The notes under the pieces are model-generated. The model saw nothing but the letters and a program-made list of their open reading frames with translations. It did no database searches and was not told where the DNA came from. The position numbers and the translations under genes are program-made. This document shows, one piece after another, positions 1 to 5,733 of a stretch of DNA of 7,442 bases (positions are counted from its first letter, which is position 1; each line of letters begins with the position of its first letter). The stretch comes from an uncultured Acidaminococcus sp. (GTDB lineage: Bacteria > Bacillota > Negativicutes > Acidaminococcales > Acidaminococcaceae). The DNA lies in assembly GCA_900770265.1 (NCBI GenBank), contig CAAGJR010000023.1, positions 1-7,442 on the forward strand. Reading direction: 5' to 3'.

Positions 1-50
1 ATTATCTGATAGAACCCTACAAACGGACCCTGTGCCCAGACGGCACAGCA

Positions 51-86
51 AAAATCCCCGGACAGTGGCTGTCCGGGGATTTTTTG
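51..86. terminator. Intrinsic terminator of an upstream gene
   Basis: A perfect 15-bp stem (51-65 with 69-83) closes a 3-nt loop (TGG) and runs into a T tract (80-85). An A tract on the other flank would also let it work on the minus strand. It probably ends a plus-strand gene whose stop lies left of it: tandem in-frame stops TGA TAG occur at 7-12. Too little of that gene is present to call. A smaller 7-bp stem (30-36 with 42-48) precedes it. Confidence 0.8.
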
Positions 87-94
87 TATTATAT

Positions 95-171
95 CCGCCC
101 TTTTCAAGGGCGGGGGACCGTTGCGCTTGCGCAATGGTGGTGGGTTCGGAGCCCGTCAGGGCTCCGCTAGC
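95..171. repeat. Cluster of three stem-loops, REP-like intergenic element
   Basis: Three compact hairpins follow one another: 95-102 with 106-113 (8 bp), 118-126 with 129-137 (about 8-9 bp including one G-T pair), and 147-154 with 159-166 (8 bp, loop GTCA). The block ends in the palindrome GCTAGC (166-171). No T tract follows, so it is not an obvious terminator, and no convincing protein is encoded across it. Consecutive GC-rich hairpins in a gap are typical of interspersed repetitive extragenic elements. Only one copy lies in this window, so calling it a repeat is inference. The rest of the gap, 172-276, holds only weak overlapping inverted repeats. Confidence 0.45.
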
Positions 172-276
172 TACTAAACAACCGCTCTTCTCCATACCCC
201 CTGGTGCCAGCGCCAGAAGAACACCAGGCCCCGGCTGCATTCATCCATGGCCAGGGCCTGGGAATATAGGGAAAGG

Positions 277-305
277 TGGAATTTTGTGAAAGTTTCGTTT
301 ATAAT
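277..305 (+). promoter_or_regulatory. Probable niaR promoter
   Basis: A perfect -10 box TATAAT lies at 300-305. The best-placed -35 (277-282, TGGAAT, 17-bp spacer) matches the consensus in only three positions, so the promoter may be weak or activator-dependent. Transcription would start near 312, leaving a leader of roughly 35 nt. I saw no clear palindromic operator here that would indicate self-repression by NiaR. Confidence 0.5.
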
Positions 306-345
306 AGATACAGATTGAACATTCTGGACCAAGGAGGCAGATGCC

Positions 346-867
346 ATGGAGAACCAGGAACGGAGAGAAAAGATCCTGGAAATGCTGCGGGAAGCCACAA
401 AGCCGGTCACCGGGACGGAAATGGCCCAGGCCTGCCAGGTCAGCCGGCAGATCATTGTAGGAGACATTGCCCTGCTGCGGGCCAGCGGTACGCCGGTGAT
501 GTCCACGCCCCGGGGCTACCAGCTCCAGAAGAACCAGATCGACGGGGTGCAGGAGTCCTTTTTATGCAAACATGGACCGGAGCAGGTGGAAGCAGAACTC
601 AATGCCATTGTGGATAACGGGGGACTTGTCCACAATGTGGTTGTGGAACACGAGGTCTATGGCTTCCTGGAAGGGGAACTGAACCTGAAATCCCGCCGGG
701 ATGTGCAGCTGTACCTGAAAAAGATGAGAGCGGCCCGGGCACCGCTCCTGTCCAGCATATCGGCCGGCGTCCACACCCATCTGGTGGAGACCTCCACCCC
801 GGAAGAGATGGAGGCGGTACGGAAGGCTCTGGAGCAGCTGGGAGTGCTGGTGGAAGAAAAAAAATAA
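346..867 (+). CDS. niaR: NiaR-type transcriptional repressor of NAD biosynthesis (HTH + 3H domains)
   Basis: A 173-residue cytoplasmic regulator. Residues about 4-60 form a winged helix-turn-helix of the biotin-repressor type (recognition region near QVSRQIIVGDIALLRASG). Residues about 70-168 form the 3H domain, named for conserved histidines. In this family the 3H domain senses nicotinic acid, and the protein represses NAD synthesis and niacin uptake genes. Candidate metal ligands H76, E84, H143 and H145 keep the spacing I recall for the Thermotoga homologue (H79, E87, H146, H148). The length is normal for the family. The start is fixed by AAGGAGG at 331-337, 8 nt before ATG. It is a single-gene transcript ending at its own terminator; its regulated targets are not in this window. 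The identification is confident; the ligand and operon targets are inferred from the family. Confidence 0.93.
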   Translation: MENQERREKILEMLREATKPVTGTEMAQACQVSRQIIVGDIALLRASGTPVMSTPRGYQLQKNQIDGVQESFLCKHGPEQVEAELNAIVDNGGLVHNVVVEHEVYGFLEGELNLKSRRDVQLYLKKMRAARAPLLSSISAGVHTHLVETSTPEEMEAVRKALEQLGVLVEEKK

Positions 868-899
868 AAAAACTGCCGAAAATCATCGGCAGTTTTTTT
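866..899. terminator. Bidirectional terminator between niaR and murI
   Basis: A core GC-rich stem CTGCCGA (873-879) pairs with TCGGCAG (886-892) around a 6-nt loop. It is flanked by an A tract on the left and a T tract on the right that extend the pairing. It begins at the niaR stop codon. Because the A and T runs are symmetrical it can also terminate murI transcripts arriving from the right, about 78 nt past the murI stop. Confidence 0.9.
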
Positions 900-909
900 A
901 TTGGCTAAC

Positions 910-970
910 GGGCAGTATGCACTGCCCTGTGTCTCTGGTCTCTGGCGGTTGGAAGCCAGCTGACGCTGGC
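910..970. repeat. Small stem-loops and a heptamer tandem repeat after murI
   Basis: Two short hairpins (910-916 with 921-927, and 955-960 with 965-970) flank two direct copies of the heptamer TCTCTGG (932-938 and 939-945), which read CCAGAGA on the minus strand. This lies in the 3' tail of the murI transcript. A related heptamer array occurs after pepD at 7272-7294. Function is unknown. Confidence 0.5.
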
Positions 971-976
971 ATTGAA

Positions 977-1840
977 TTAAATATTTGCCTGGAGATTTCC
1001 CCACTGGTTAGAACCAGCGGAGGGGAAGTCCTGTTCCGGGTCCTTCTTCAAATCGATCAGGCGGAAGTCACATTTGTCCATATCCAGCATCCGGGCGGCC
1101 AGGCGTTTGCCCCGTTCCAGGTCGGCTGTGAAGCACACTTCTGCCCGGCCGATGCCGGTGGTCAGGGCCAGACCCCGTTTCTGGAGATTTTCCAGGGCAT
1201 CCTGGGCCGTCCGTTCCGCGGGATCCAGAACGGTGACAGAAGGCCCGAATTCTTCTTCAATCTCTTTCCGCACGAACGGGTAATGGGTGCAGGACAGCAG
1301 CACCGTATCCACGTCATGGGCCTTCAGTTTTTCTGCATATTCATGGATGGCGGCCTTCAGTTCCGGGCTGCCGAATTTTTCTCCTTCGATCAGTGGGACG
1401 AACTTGGGGCAACCCTGGCCGAACACCTGGATCTGGGGACACAGCTTCTGGATTTCCCGTTTGTGGGCCCCGGTGGAAACGGTGAAATCCGTGGCGAAAA
1501 AGCCCACCCGGTTGTTCTTCGTGACCAGCGGCACCATGCGGGAGCCCTTGGCCATGCCGATCACATCAAAGGGATACCGGCCCTTGATCACATCGGTGCC
1601 CAGCACCGTGATGGTATTGCAGGCCACCACCAGCTGTTTGATGTTCCGTTTGTTCAGCCAGGCCGTCATATCGGCTACGAAACGGGTGATTTCCTCCCGG
1701 CTGCGGTTGCCGTAGGGGGTACGGGCCGTATCGCCGATGAAGATGAAATTTTCGTGGGGCATCTTGGCCTGGAGCCATTTCAGAACGGTCAAACCGCCTA
1801 CGCCGGAATCGATGACACCAATGGGTTGTGTTGCCTGCAT
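977..1840 (-). CDS. murI: Glutamate racemase
   Basis: A 287-residue cytosolic enzyme interconverting L- and D-glutamate without a cofactor; D-glutamate is needed for peptidoglycan precursors (MurD substrate). Visible family signatures are the N-terminal GVIDSGVGGLTV (residues 8-19, acid D11 and S12), GDTARTPYG (36-44), the first catalytic cysteine in ACNT (C74) and the second in CTHYP (C184, with H186). Both thiols of the two-base mechanism are present, so it should be active. The length is usual for the family. The ATG at 1840 is chosen because AGGAGG (1849-1854) sits 8 nt upstream and homology starts there. The same frame stays open to about 2014, but that extension is non-homologous and contains the leader terminator. 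Transcription comes from the promoter at 2003-2031. It is divergent from the DUF3870 gene and convergent with niaR. Confidence 0.96.
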   Translation of the reverse strand: MQATQPIGVIDSGVGGLTVLKWLQAKMPHENFIFIGDTARTPYGNRSREEITRFVADMTAWLNKRNIKQLVVACNTITVLGTDVIKGRYPFDVIGMAKGSRMVPLVTKNNRVGFFATDFTVSTGAHKREIQKLCPQIQVFGQGCPKFVPLIEGEKFGSPELKAAIHEYAEKLKAHDVDTVLLSCTHYPFVRKEIEEEFGPSVTVLDPAERTAQDALENLQKRGLALTTGIGRAEVCFTADLERGKRLAARMLDMDKCDFRLIDLKKDPEQDFPSAGSNQWGNLQANI

Positions 1841-1861
1841 GATCAAGACCTCCTGTATAAC

Positions 1862-1918
1862 AAAAAATAAGGCCCGAAAAAGACAACATCTGGGGGAGAT
1901 GTCTTTATCAGGCCTTAT
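1862..1918 (-). terminator. Terminator hairpin inside the murI 5' leader (candidate attenuator)
   Basis: Read on the minus strand, ATAAGGCC (1918-1911) pairs perfectly with GGCCTTAT (1874-1867). An inner stem of about ten pairs, interrupted by a 3-nt bulge, closes a 5-nt CCCCC loop (1896-1892), and a run of five T (1866-1862) follows. This is a complete intrinsic terminator. It ends only about 7 nt before the murI Shine-Dalgarno sequence and lies well downstream of the only good promoter. It therefore probably controls read-through into murI. Alternatively it ends a small RNA of about 135 nt made from the same promoter. Confidence 0.75.
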
Positions 1919-1988
1919 CGATGGGCGGGAACAGGGGAAACTGTTCCCAGATCCATAAGGATTTTTCAATTGTGGGCTGCAAGTCCAT
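1908..1988 (-). CDS. Possible 26-codon leader peptide upstream of murI
   Basis: An ATG at 1988 opens a 26-residue frame beginning MDLQPTIEK, with a LWIWEQF segment containing its two tryptophans. It ends in TGA at 1910-1908, directly after the ATAAGGCC outer 5' arm of the leader terminator. A ribosome stopping there would cover that arm and could prevent terminator folding. Against it: I see no Shine-Dalgarno sequence, the ATG would lie only about 8 nt from the predicted transcript start, and a frame this short can arise by chance. It matches no leader peptide that I recognise. Confidence 0.3.
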   Translation of the reverse strand: MDLQPTIEKSLWIWEQFPLFPPIDKA

Positions 1989-1994
1989 CTTGCA
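1927..1994 (-). ncRNA. Structured part of the murI 5' leader
   Basis: Upstream of the leader terminator the minus-strand transcript has two more perfect hairpins: 1994-1989 with 1983-1978 (6 bp, 5-nt loop) and 1948-1941 with 1934-1927 (GGGAACAG with CTGTTCCC, 8 bp, 6-nt loop). A stretch CCTTAT (1960-1955) duplicates the 3' end of the terminator and could pair with its 5' arm as a weak 6-bp alternative. I do not recognise a known riboswitch class, and there is no T-box sequence. Read together with the terminator it is a candidate cis-regulatory RNA of about 150 nt. Confidence 0.4.
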
Positions 1995-2002
1995 ACAAAT
2001 TG

Positions 2003-2031
2003 ATTATAGCACAAAAGAAATGGTTATACAA
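2003..2031 (-). promoter_or_regulatory. murI promoter
   Basis: On the minus strand a perfect TATAAT (2008-2003), preceded by an extended -10 TGC, lies exactly 17 bp from TTGTAT (2031-2026) as the -35. Transcription would begin near 1996, giving a leader of about 155 nt before the murI ATG. Confidence 0.75.
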
Positions 2032-2042
2032 TAGAATTGTAT
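2026..2042. promoter_or_regulatory. Inverted repeat over the murI -35 box (candidate operator)
   Basis: ATACAAT-AGA-ATTGTAT is a perfect 7-bp inverted repeat. It includes the whole murI -35 hexamer (2026-2031) and lies in the divergent gap. A dimeric regulator bound here would block murI transcription. No cognate regulator can be named from this window. Confidence 0.4.
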
Positions 2043-2071
2043 GAATTTTTTCTGTTTTCCGGTAAGGCGTA

Positions 2072-2101
2072 TTGACCCCCGCCCGGACCCTGTGGTACGC
2101 T
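2072..2101 (+). promoter_or_regulatory. Probable promoter of the DUF3870 gene
   Basis: TTGACC (2072-2077) and TACGCT (2096-2101) are 18 bp apart, and the -10 is preceded by the extended element TGG. Transcription would start near 2108, giving a leader of about 26 nt. The -10 matches consensus in only three positions, so this is a moderate call. Confidence 0.45.
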
Positions 2102-2133
2102 AACAGGGAACATGAAAAAGGAGCATCGAACCT

Positions 2134-2469
2134 ATGGAAAAACATTACCCGCCCGATTCCATCTTTGTCACCGGGGTGGCCAAGGTCTCCCGGGATGACG
2201 TGATCAATTCCATGTATGGGACATTTTCGCTCAGTCTGGTCATCGACCGGAAAACTGGAGACATCCTCCACTGCAGCGCCAATATGATCATGGCCGATAC
2301 CATTTCGTTCCTGCAGGATATCCTGATCGGCAAGAATCTGCTGAACGACATGGACAAAATGGTACAGGAACTGCGCCAGCGGTTTTTGGCCCTGTCCCAG
2401 AAAGCCGTGATCGCCGCCCTGAAGGACGCCCAGAACCACTATTTGAACGTCTATCCCAACGAGCAATAA
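2134..2469 (+). CDS. DUF3870-family protein of unknown function
   Basis: A 111-residue soluble protein with no signal peptide or membrane segment. It matches the DUF3870 pattern by eye: an N-terminal strand IFVTGVAKV (10-18), a central LVIDRKTGDILHCSANMI (35-52), then LQDILIGKNL (60-69) and the C-terminal helix SQKAVIAALKDAQNHY (88-103). The family is common in anaerobic Firmicutes and has no established function that I know of. The start is supported by AAGGAG (2118-2123), 10 nt before ATG. It is a single-gene unit with its own promoter, divergent from murI, ending at the stem-loop cluster at 2470. Neighbours give no strong functional clue. Confidence 0.8.
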   Translation: MEKHYPPDSIFVTGVAKVSRDDVINSMYGTFSLSLVIDRKTGDILHCSANMIMADTISFLQDILIGKNLLNDMDKMVQELRQRFLALSQKAVIAALKDAQNHYLNVYPNEQ

Positions 2470-2505
2470 AAAAGGCGCTGTGAAAAAACATTCACAGCGC
2501 CTTTT
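2470..2505. terminator. Bidirectional terminator between the DUF3870 gene and eamA
   Basis: A perfect 15-bp stem (2470-2484 with 2491-2505) closes an AAAACA loop and starts right after the DUF3870 stop codon. It has an A tract on the left and four T on the right, so it can also end the eamA transcript coming from the other side, where the T tract is longer. Confidence 0.9.
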
Positions 2506-2558
2506 GTCGCGGGTCGCGACCGGGGGTGTGAAAAATCATTTTTCACACCCCTCTTTTT
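2506..2558. terminator. Second stem-loop pair downstream of the DUF3870 gene
   Basis: A small hairpin GTCGCG/CGCGAC (2506-2511 with 2515-2520) is followed by a perfect 13-bp stem (2523-2535 with 2539-2551, loop TCA) and a T-rich run (2552-2558). On the plus strand this is a backup terminator. On the minus strand it directly follows the eamA stop but lacks a good T tract. Confidence 0.65.
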
Positions 2559-3393
2559 ATCCCATCTTCGCATCCAGCAGCATGCCCGCCAGGATGATGG
2601 TGAACCCGGTGAGGACCATGGCGTTGGGGTACTGGTGCAGGAAAAGGGCCACCCACAGCGGCCCCAGGATCATTTCCCACAGGGCCAATACCGAAGCCTT
2701 TCGGGCCGGGATCTTCTGGACCCCCAGGTTGTAGAAGCCATAGCCACCGGCCACCTGGACCACGCCAAGGATCAGCATGAAGATCCATTCCTGTCCGGTC
2801 ATGGCCGGCAGGGCCATACGGGCGGACGGGAACAGGCCGAATACCAGGGCACCGGTGAACAGATTGCCCAACGCGGTGAGCCCCAGCACATTTTCCTGGG
2901 TGGCTTTTTTGGAAGAAAGGCTCATGGCCGCAAAGAAGATGCCTTCCGTGAGGGCGATGGCGTTCCCCAGGGAATCCGAATCACCACTGCCCCCCGACAG
3001 CATGAAGCACACCACCCCTACCATGATCACCAATACGGGCAGGAAGGCCCTGCGGTTGAAATAACCGGTCCGGTACCACAGCAGCAAAAACAGCCAGACC
3101 GTGGCCGTATACTGCATACCCACGCCGATGGCCGCTGACGTACGGGAAAGGGCTACGATCACGCTGAGGCACAGGGCGCAGTAGCTGACGCAGTAGGCGA
3201 TGAGCCACCGGTTCCAGTGGATCTTCCGGGGCCGCAGCAGGGGAAGCAGTACCATTCCGGCAATCACGGAGCGCAGGGCGCAGATCAGGAAGGGGTCCAG
3301 GGGCAGGTATTTCACCAGGGGAGAATTCAGGCTCCAGCAGATGGCGCCCAACAGCACCAGGGTGGAACCGGACAGGGCGGGGAGATGGAACAT
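2557..3393 (-). CDS. EamA/DMT-superfamily inner-membrane transporter
   Basis: A 278-residue, very hydrophobic protein with about ten predicted membrane helices arranged as two EamA halves (roughly 8-135 and 143-273). Each half ends in the typical family region: ALSRTSAAIGVGMQYTATVW (81-100) and GVQKIPARKASVLALWEMI (224-242). Members of this superfamily export amino acids, metabolites or drugs; the substrate cannot be read from sequence. The ATG at 3393 is preferred over an upstream in-frame TTG at 3402, because AAGGAG (3403-3408) is 9 nt from the ATG but abuts the TTG. The gene is divergent from tetR, so co-control by that repressor is plausible. I see no clean promoter of its own beyond a TATAAG-like -10 at 3426-3421. 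Confidence 0.88.
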   Translation of the reverse strand: MFHLPALSGSTLVLLGAICWSLNSPLVKYLPLDPFLICALRSVIAGMVLLPLLRPRKIHWNRWLIAYCVSYCALCLSVIVALSRTSAAIGVGMQYTATVWLFLLLWYRTGYFNRRAFLPVLVIMVGVVCFMLSGGSGDSDSLGNAIALTEGIFFAAMSLSSKKATQENVLGLTALGNLFTGALVFGLFPSARMALPAMTGQEWIFMLILGVVQVAGGYGFYNLGVQKIPARKASVLALWEMILGPLWVALFLHQYPNAMVLTGFTIILAGMLLDAKMG

Positions 3394-3447
3394 CAGAGGC
3401 AACTCCTTTCATAGGGAATCCTTATACAGAAATTTGAAAAAAAGAAC

Positions 3448-3476
3448 TTGACGATTAATCGCGATTAAAATATAAT
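3448..3476 (+). promoter_or_regulatory. Promoter of the tetR-yfcC-pepD operon
   Basis: TTGACG (3448-3453, five of six consensus bases) and a perfect TATAAT (3471-3476) are separated by exactly 17 bp. It is the strongest promoter in the window. Transcription would start near 3483, leaving a leader of about 95 nt with one small hairpin (3515-3521 with 3526-3532). Confidence 0.85.
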
Positions 3477-3484
3477 CATGATTA
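3455..3484. promoter_or_regulatory. Twin palindromic operators for the TetR-family repressor
   Basis: TTAATCGCGATTAA (3455-3468) is a perfect palindrome filling the -35/-10 spacer. TAATCATGATTA (3473-3484) is a second perfect palindrome covering most of the -10 box and the predicted start site. They share the pattern TAATC-RY-GATTA and their centres are 17 bp apart. Sites placed this way, immediately upstream of a tetR gene, are typical of autoregulation. Binding by this particular protein is inferred. Confidence 0.7.
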
Positions 3485-3577
3485 GAAATTAGCTTTATTA
3501 TAAAAGCGGCCTGCGAGTTTGTCAACAAGCTCTCGAAGAAAACACAGGAAACGCAGTCTGGAGGTGCCGGAAATAAT

Positions 3578-4276
3578 ATGGAAAAACAAAGAACAGAAGC
3601 ACATGTGCAAAAACAGCCCTTATCCCTGCGGCAGAAGCGGAATATGGTCTATTTCGTGGAAGCCACGGAAAAGATCCTGAAGGAGGAGGGCATCGGCGGG
3701 GTCACCATCCGCCGGGTAGCCGCCGAGGCAGGGTATAACAGTGCCACCCTGTACAACTACTTTCGGGATCTGGATAATCTGATCCTGTTCGGGTCCGTCT
3801 GCTTTCTGCGGGAATACCTGGTGGAACTGTCCCGGGAGCTGCAGCCGGGTATGACGTCCCTGGAACGGTACCGGACCATTTACCGGTGTTTCAACGACCA
3901 TGCCTTCCAGGCACCGGAAATCTTCTACAATATGTTCTTTGGAAAATACAGTGACCGCCTGGAGGAGATTATCCAGACTTATTACCTGGAGCTGTTCCCG
4001 GAGGAACTGAAGGACCTGCCGGAAGATGCCCGTCAGATGGTGCTGCGGGGTAATTTGGTAGACCGGGACCGGGTGGTCATGCAGCATATGGTGGAAGAGG
4101 GCTATGTGGAAGCCGGCCGGGCTGGGGCAACCCTGGAAATCATCGTGGCCCTCCACGAAAGCTACATCCATCGGGCCTGCCTGGCAGAGGGGCAGGAAAC
4201 CATTGAAAAACTGCGGAAAGGATTCCGCCACATCTTTGACTATGTGCTGGAGCAGGCAAGGCCGGCACAACCCTGA
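3578..4276 (+). CDS. TetR/AcrR-family transcriptional regulator
   Basis: A 232-residue DNA-binding protein. Residues about 22-70 form the TetR N-terminal domain, with the helix-turn-helix VTIRRVAAEAGYNSATLYNYF (V42 to F62) strongly conserved in character. The rest is a divergent ligand-binding and dimerisation domain rich in aromatic residues (for example IFYNMFFGKYSD, 115-126), giving no ligand clue. GGAGGT (3560-3565) lies 12 nt before the ATG, slightly long, but no better start exists. It is the first gene of an operon, 35 nt ahead of yfcC. It probably represses its own operon through the twin palindromes, with a peptide or amino-acid related inducer; that is inference from context. Confidence 0.92.
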   Translation: MEKQRTEAHVQKQPLSLRQKRNMVYFVEATEKILKEEGIGGVTIRRVAAEAGYNSATLYNYFRDLDNLILFGSVCFLREYLVELSRELQPGMTSLERYRTIYRCFNDHAFQAPEIFYNMFFGKYSDRLEEIIQTYYLELFPEELKDLPEDARQMVLRGNLVDRDRVVMQHMVEEGYVEAGRAGATLEIIVALHESYIHRACLAEGQETIEKLRKGFRHIFDYVLEQARPAQP

Positions 4277-4311
4277 ATCCAACCAATCAATCGGAAAAGG
4301 AGTGTACTGAA

Positions 4312-5721
4312 ATGGCAGAGGAAAAGAAAAGCAAGTTCAAGCTCCATGCGCTGAATCCCATGGTGCTCCTGGGCATCATCATGTTTGTTGCGTTCCTGGC
4401 ATCCTATATCGTCCCCGCCGGGGAATACAGCCGGGTCATGAACCCCGTCCTGCAGAAAGAAGTGGTGGACCCTGCTACGTTCCATTACATCGACCAGCAG
4501 CCGGTTTCCATTTTCTACCTGTTCCAGTCCCTGACCCTGGGCCTGCAGAACGCGGCAGAAATCATTTCCTTCCTGTTCATCATCGGCGGCATGTTCGCCA
4601 TCATGGATGCCACCGGAGCCATCAACGCCGGATTGAGCAATGTGGTGGAGAAGATGAAGGGACGGGAACTGCTGATGATCCCGGTCTGTATGGTGCTGTT
4701 CAGCCTGCTTTCGGCCTTTGCCGGCTGCTTTGAAGAATTCCTGGCCTTCACGCCCCTGGTTATCGGGGGCTCCGTGGCTATGGGCTTCGATTCCCTGACG
4801 GCCATCGCCATTGTGTTCTGCGCTGCGCCCGTAGGGTATGCCGGTGCCATGACGAACCCGTTCACCATCGGGGTAGCCCAGGGCATCTGCGGCCTGCCTA
4901 TGTTCTCCGGCATGGGTCTGCGGGCCGTGCTGTTTGTGGTTATGAACGTGGTGACCATTCCCTATGTGATGTGGTATGCCAACAAAGTCCGCAAGAACCC
5001 GGAACTGAGTACGGTCCGGGAAGAAGACCTGCTGTACAACAGCCATTTGAAACTCCAGGAAACTCCGGTGATTACCCTGCGTCACAAACTGGTGCTGATC
5101 CTGTTCGTCCTGACCATCGTCATGGTGGTGGTCGGCGTCTTGAAATTCGACTTCTACATCAATGAAATGGCCGGCCTGTTCCTGCTCTGCGGTCTCCTGG
5201 CCGGTATCATCGGGGGTCTGTCCTCCGGCGAAATCGCCGATGCGTTCCTGGCCGGCTGCAGCAATATGCTGTTTGCCAACCTGGTCATCGGCATGTGCAA
5301 CGCAGCCGTATTGATCATGCAGAACGCCCACATCATGGATACGGTCATCCACTATATGGCCAGCCTGCTGAACGGGCTGCCGCCGACTCTGAGTGCCTGT
5401 GGCATGTTCATCGTGCAGGACCTGTTCAACGTACTGGTACCTTCCGGCAGCGGTAAGGCCGCCATCACCATGCCCCTGTTCGCACCCCTGGCCGACCTGA
5501 TCGGGGTGACCCGGCAGACCGCCGTGCTGGCCTTCCAGATGGGGGATGCGTTCACCAACGTGTTCGCGCCCACCTCCGGCGAAGTGGTGGCTGCCTGCGC
5601 CATGGCCCACATTTCTTTCGGGAAATGGTTCCGCTGGCTGGCTCCTCTGTTTGCTATCTGGTGTGTAGTGGCCCTGGCCTTCATGGTCATTGCCGTCCAA
5701 ATCCATTACGGTCCGTTCTAA
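4312..5721 (+). CDS. yfcC: YfcC-family carrier (DcuC-like amino acid/dicarboxylate transporter)
   Basis: A 469-residue inner-membrane protein with roughly 11-13 hydrophobic segments, first at about 16-36 with IVPAGEYSR after it. Family hallmarks are TNPFTIGVAQGICGLPMFSG (181-200) in the first half and NVLVPSGSGKAAITMPLF (373-390) followed by FQMGDAFTNVFAPTSGE (408-424) in the second. These two inverted-repeat motifs form the substrate and ion site in the related AbgT and DcuC-like carriers. Members are annotated as basic amino acid or C4-dicarboxylate carriers; the true substrate is uncertain. AAGGAG (4297-4302) is 9 nt before ATG. Co-transcription with the dipeptidase suggests a dipeptide or amino-acid substrate. 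The length is normal and the gene is intact. Its stop codon TAA donates the AA of the pepD Shine-Dalgarno sequence, implying translational coupling. Confidence 0.9.
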   Translation: MAEEKKSKFKLHALNPMVLLGIIMFVAFLASYIVPAGEYSRVMNPVLQKEVVDPATFHYIDQQPVSIFYLFQSLTLGLQNAAEIISFLFIIGGMFAIMDATGAINAGLSNVVEKMKGRELLMIPVCMVLFSLLSAFAGCFEEFLAFTPLVIGGSVAMGFDSLTAIAIVFCAAPVGYAGAMTNPFTIGVAQGICGLPMFSGMGLRAVLFVVMNVVTIPYVMWYANKVRKNPELSTVREEDLLYNSHLKLQETPVITLRHKLVLILFVLTIVMVVVGVLKFDFYINEMAGLFLLCGLLAGIIGGLSSGEIADAFLAGCSNMLFANLVIGMCNAAVLIMQNAHIMDTVIHYMASLLNGLPPTLSACGMFIVQDLFNVLVPSGSGKAAITMPLFAPLADLIGVTRQTAVLAFQMGDAFTNVFAPTSGEVVAACAMAHISFGKWFRWLAPLFAIWCVVALAFMVIAVQIHYGPF

Positions 5722-5733
5722 GGAGGCAGAACC

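Noticed and set aside
1..12. 3' end of an upstream gene stopping at TGA TAG (7-12)
   Set aside because: Plausible because a terminator follows at 51, but at most two sense codons are visible, too few to call a gene.
32..289. Short plus-strand frame over the left gap
   Set aside because: It runs through a perfect terminator and three stem-loops, has no ribosome binding site and gives a non-protein-like translation.
331..360. Near-identical translation starts of niaR (331-360) and pepD (5720-5748)
   Set aside because: Both have AAGGAGGCAGA followed by ATG and a protein start MENQE, but similarity ends there. A common Shine-Dalgarno sequence and shared codon preference explain it; no evidence of duplication.
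917..1870. A 317-codon plus-strand open frame opposite murI
   Set aside because: Same codon-register artefact; murI on the other strand has all catalytic motifs and a good ribosome binding site.
1841..1996. T-box or known riboswitch in the murI leader
   Set aside because: No T-box AGGGTGG-type sequence and no core of the TPP, SAM, cobalamin, glycine, fluoride or ZTP classes could be found by eye; kept only as an unclassified candidate.
1841..2014. N-terminal extension of murI in frame up to 2014
   Set aside because: Homology to glutamate racemases starts at the ATG at 1840 next to a strong Shine-Dalgarno sequence. The extension spans the leader terminator and promoter start site.
3394..3402. 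TTG start at 3402 for the EamA transporter
   Set aside because: AAGGAG directly abuts this TTG, leaving no spacing; the ATG at 3393 has ideal 9-nt spacing.
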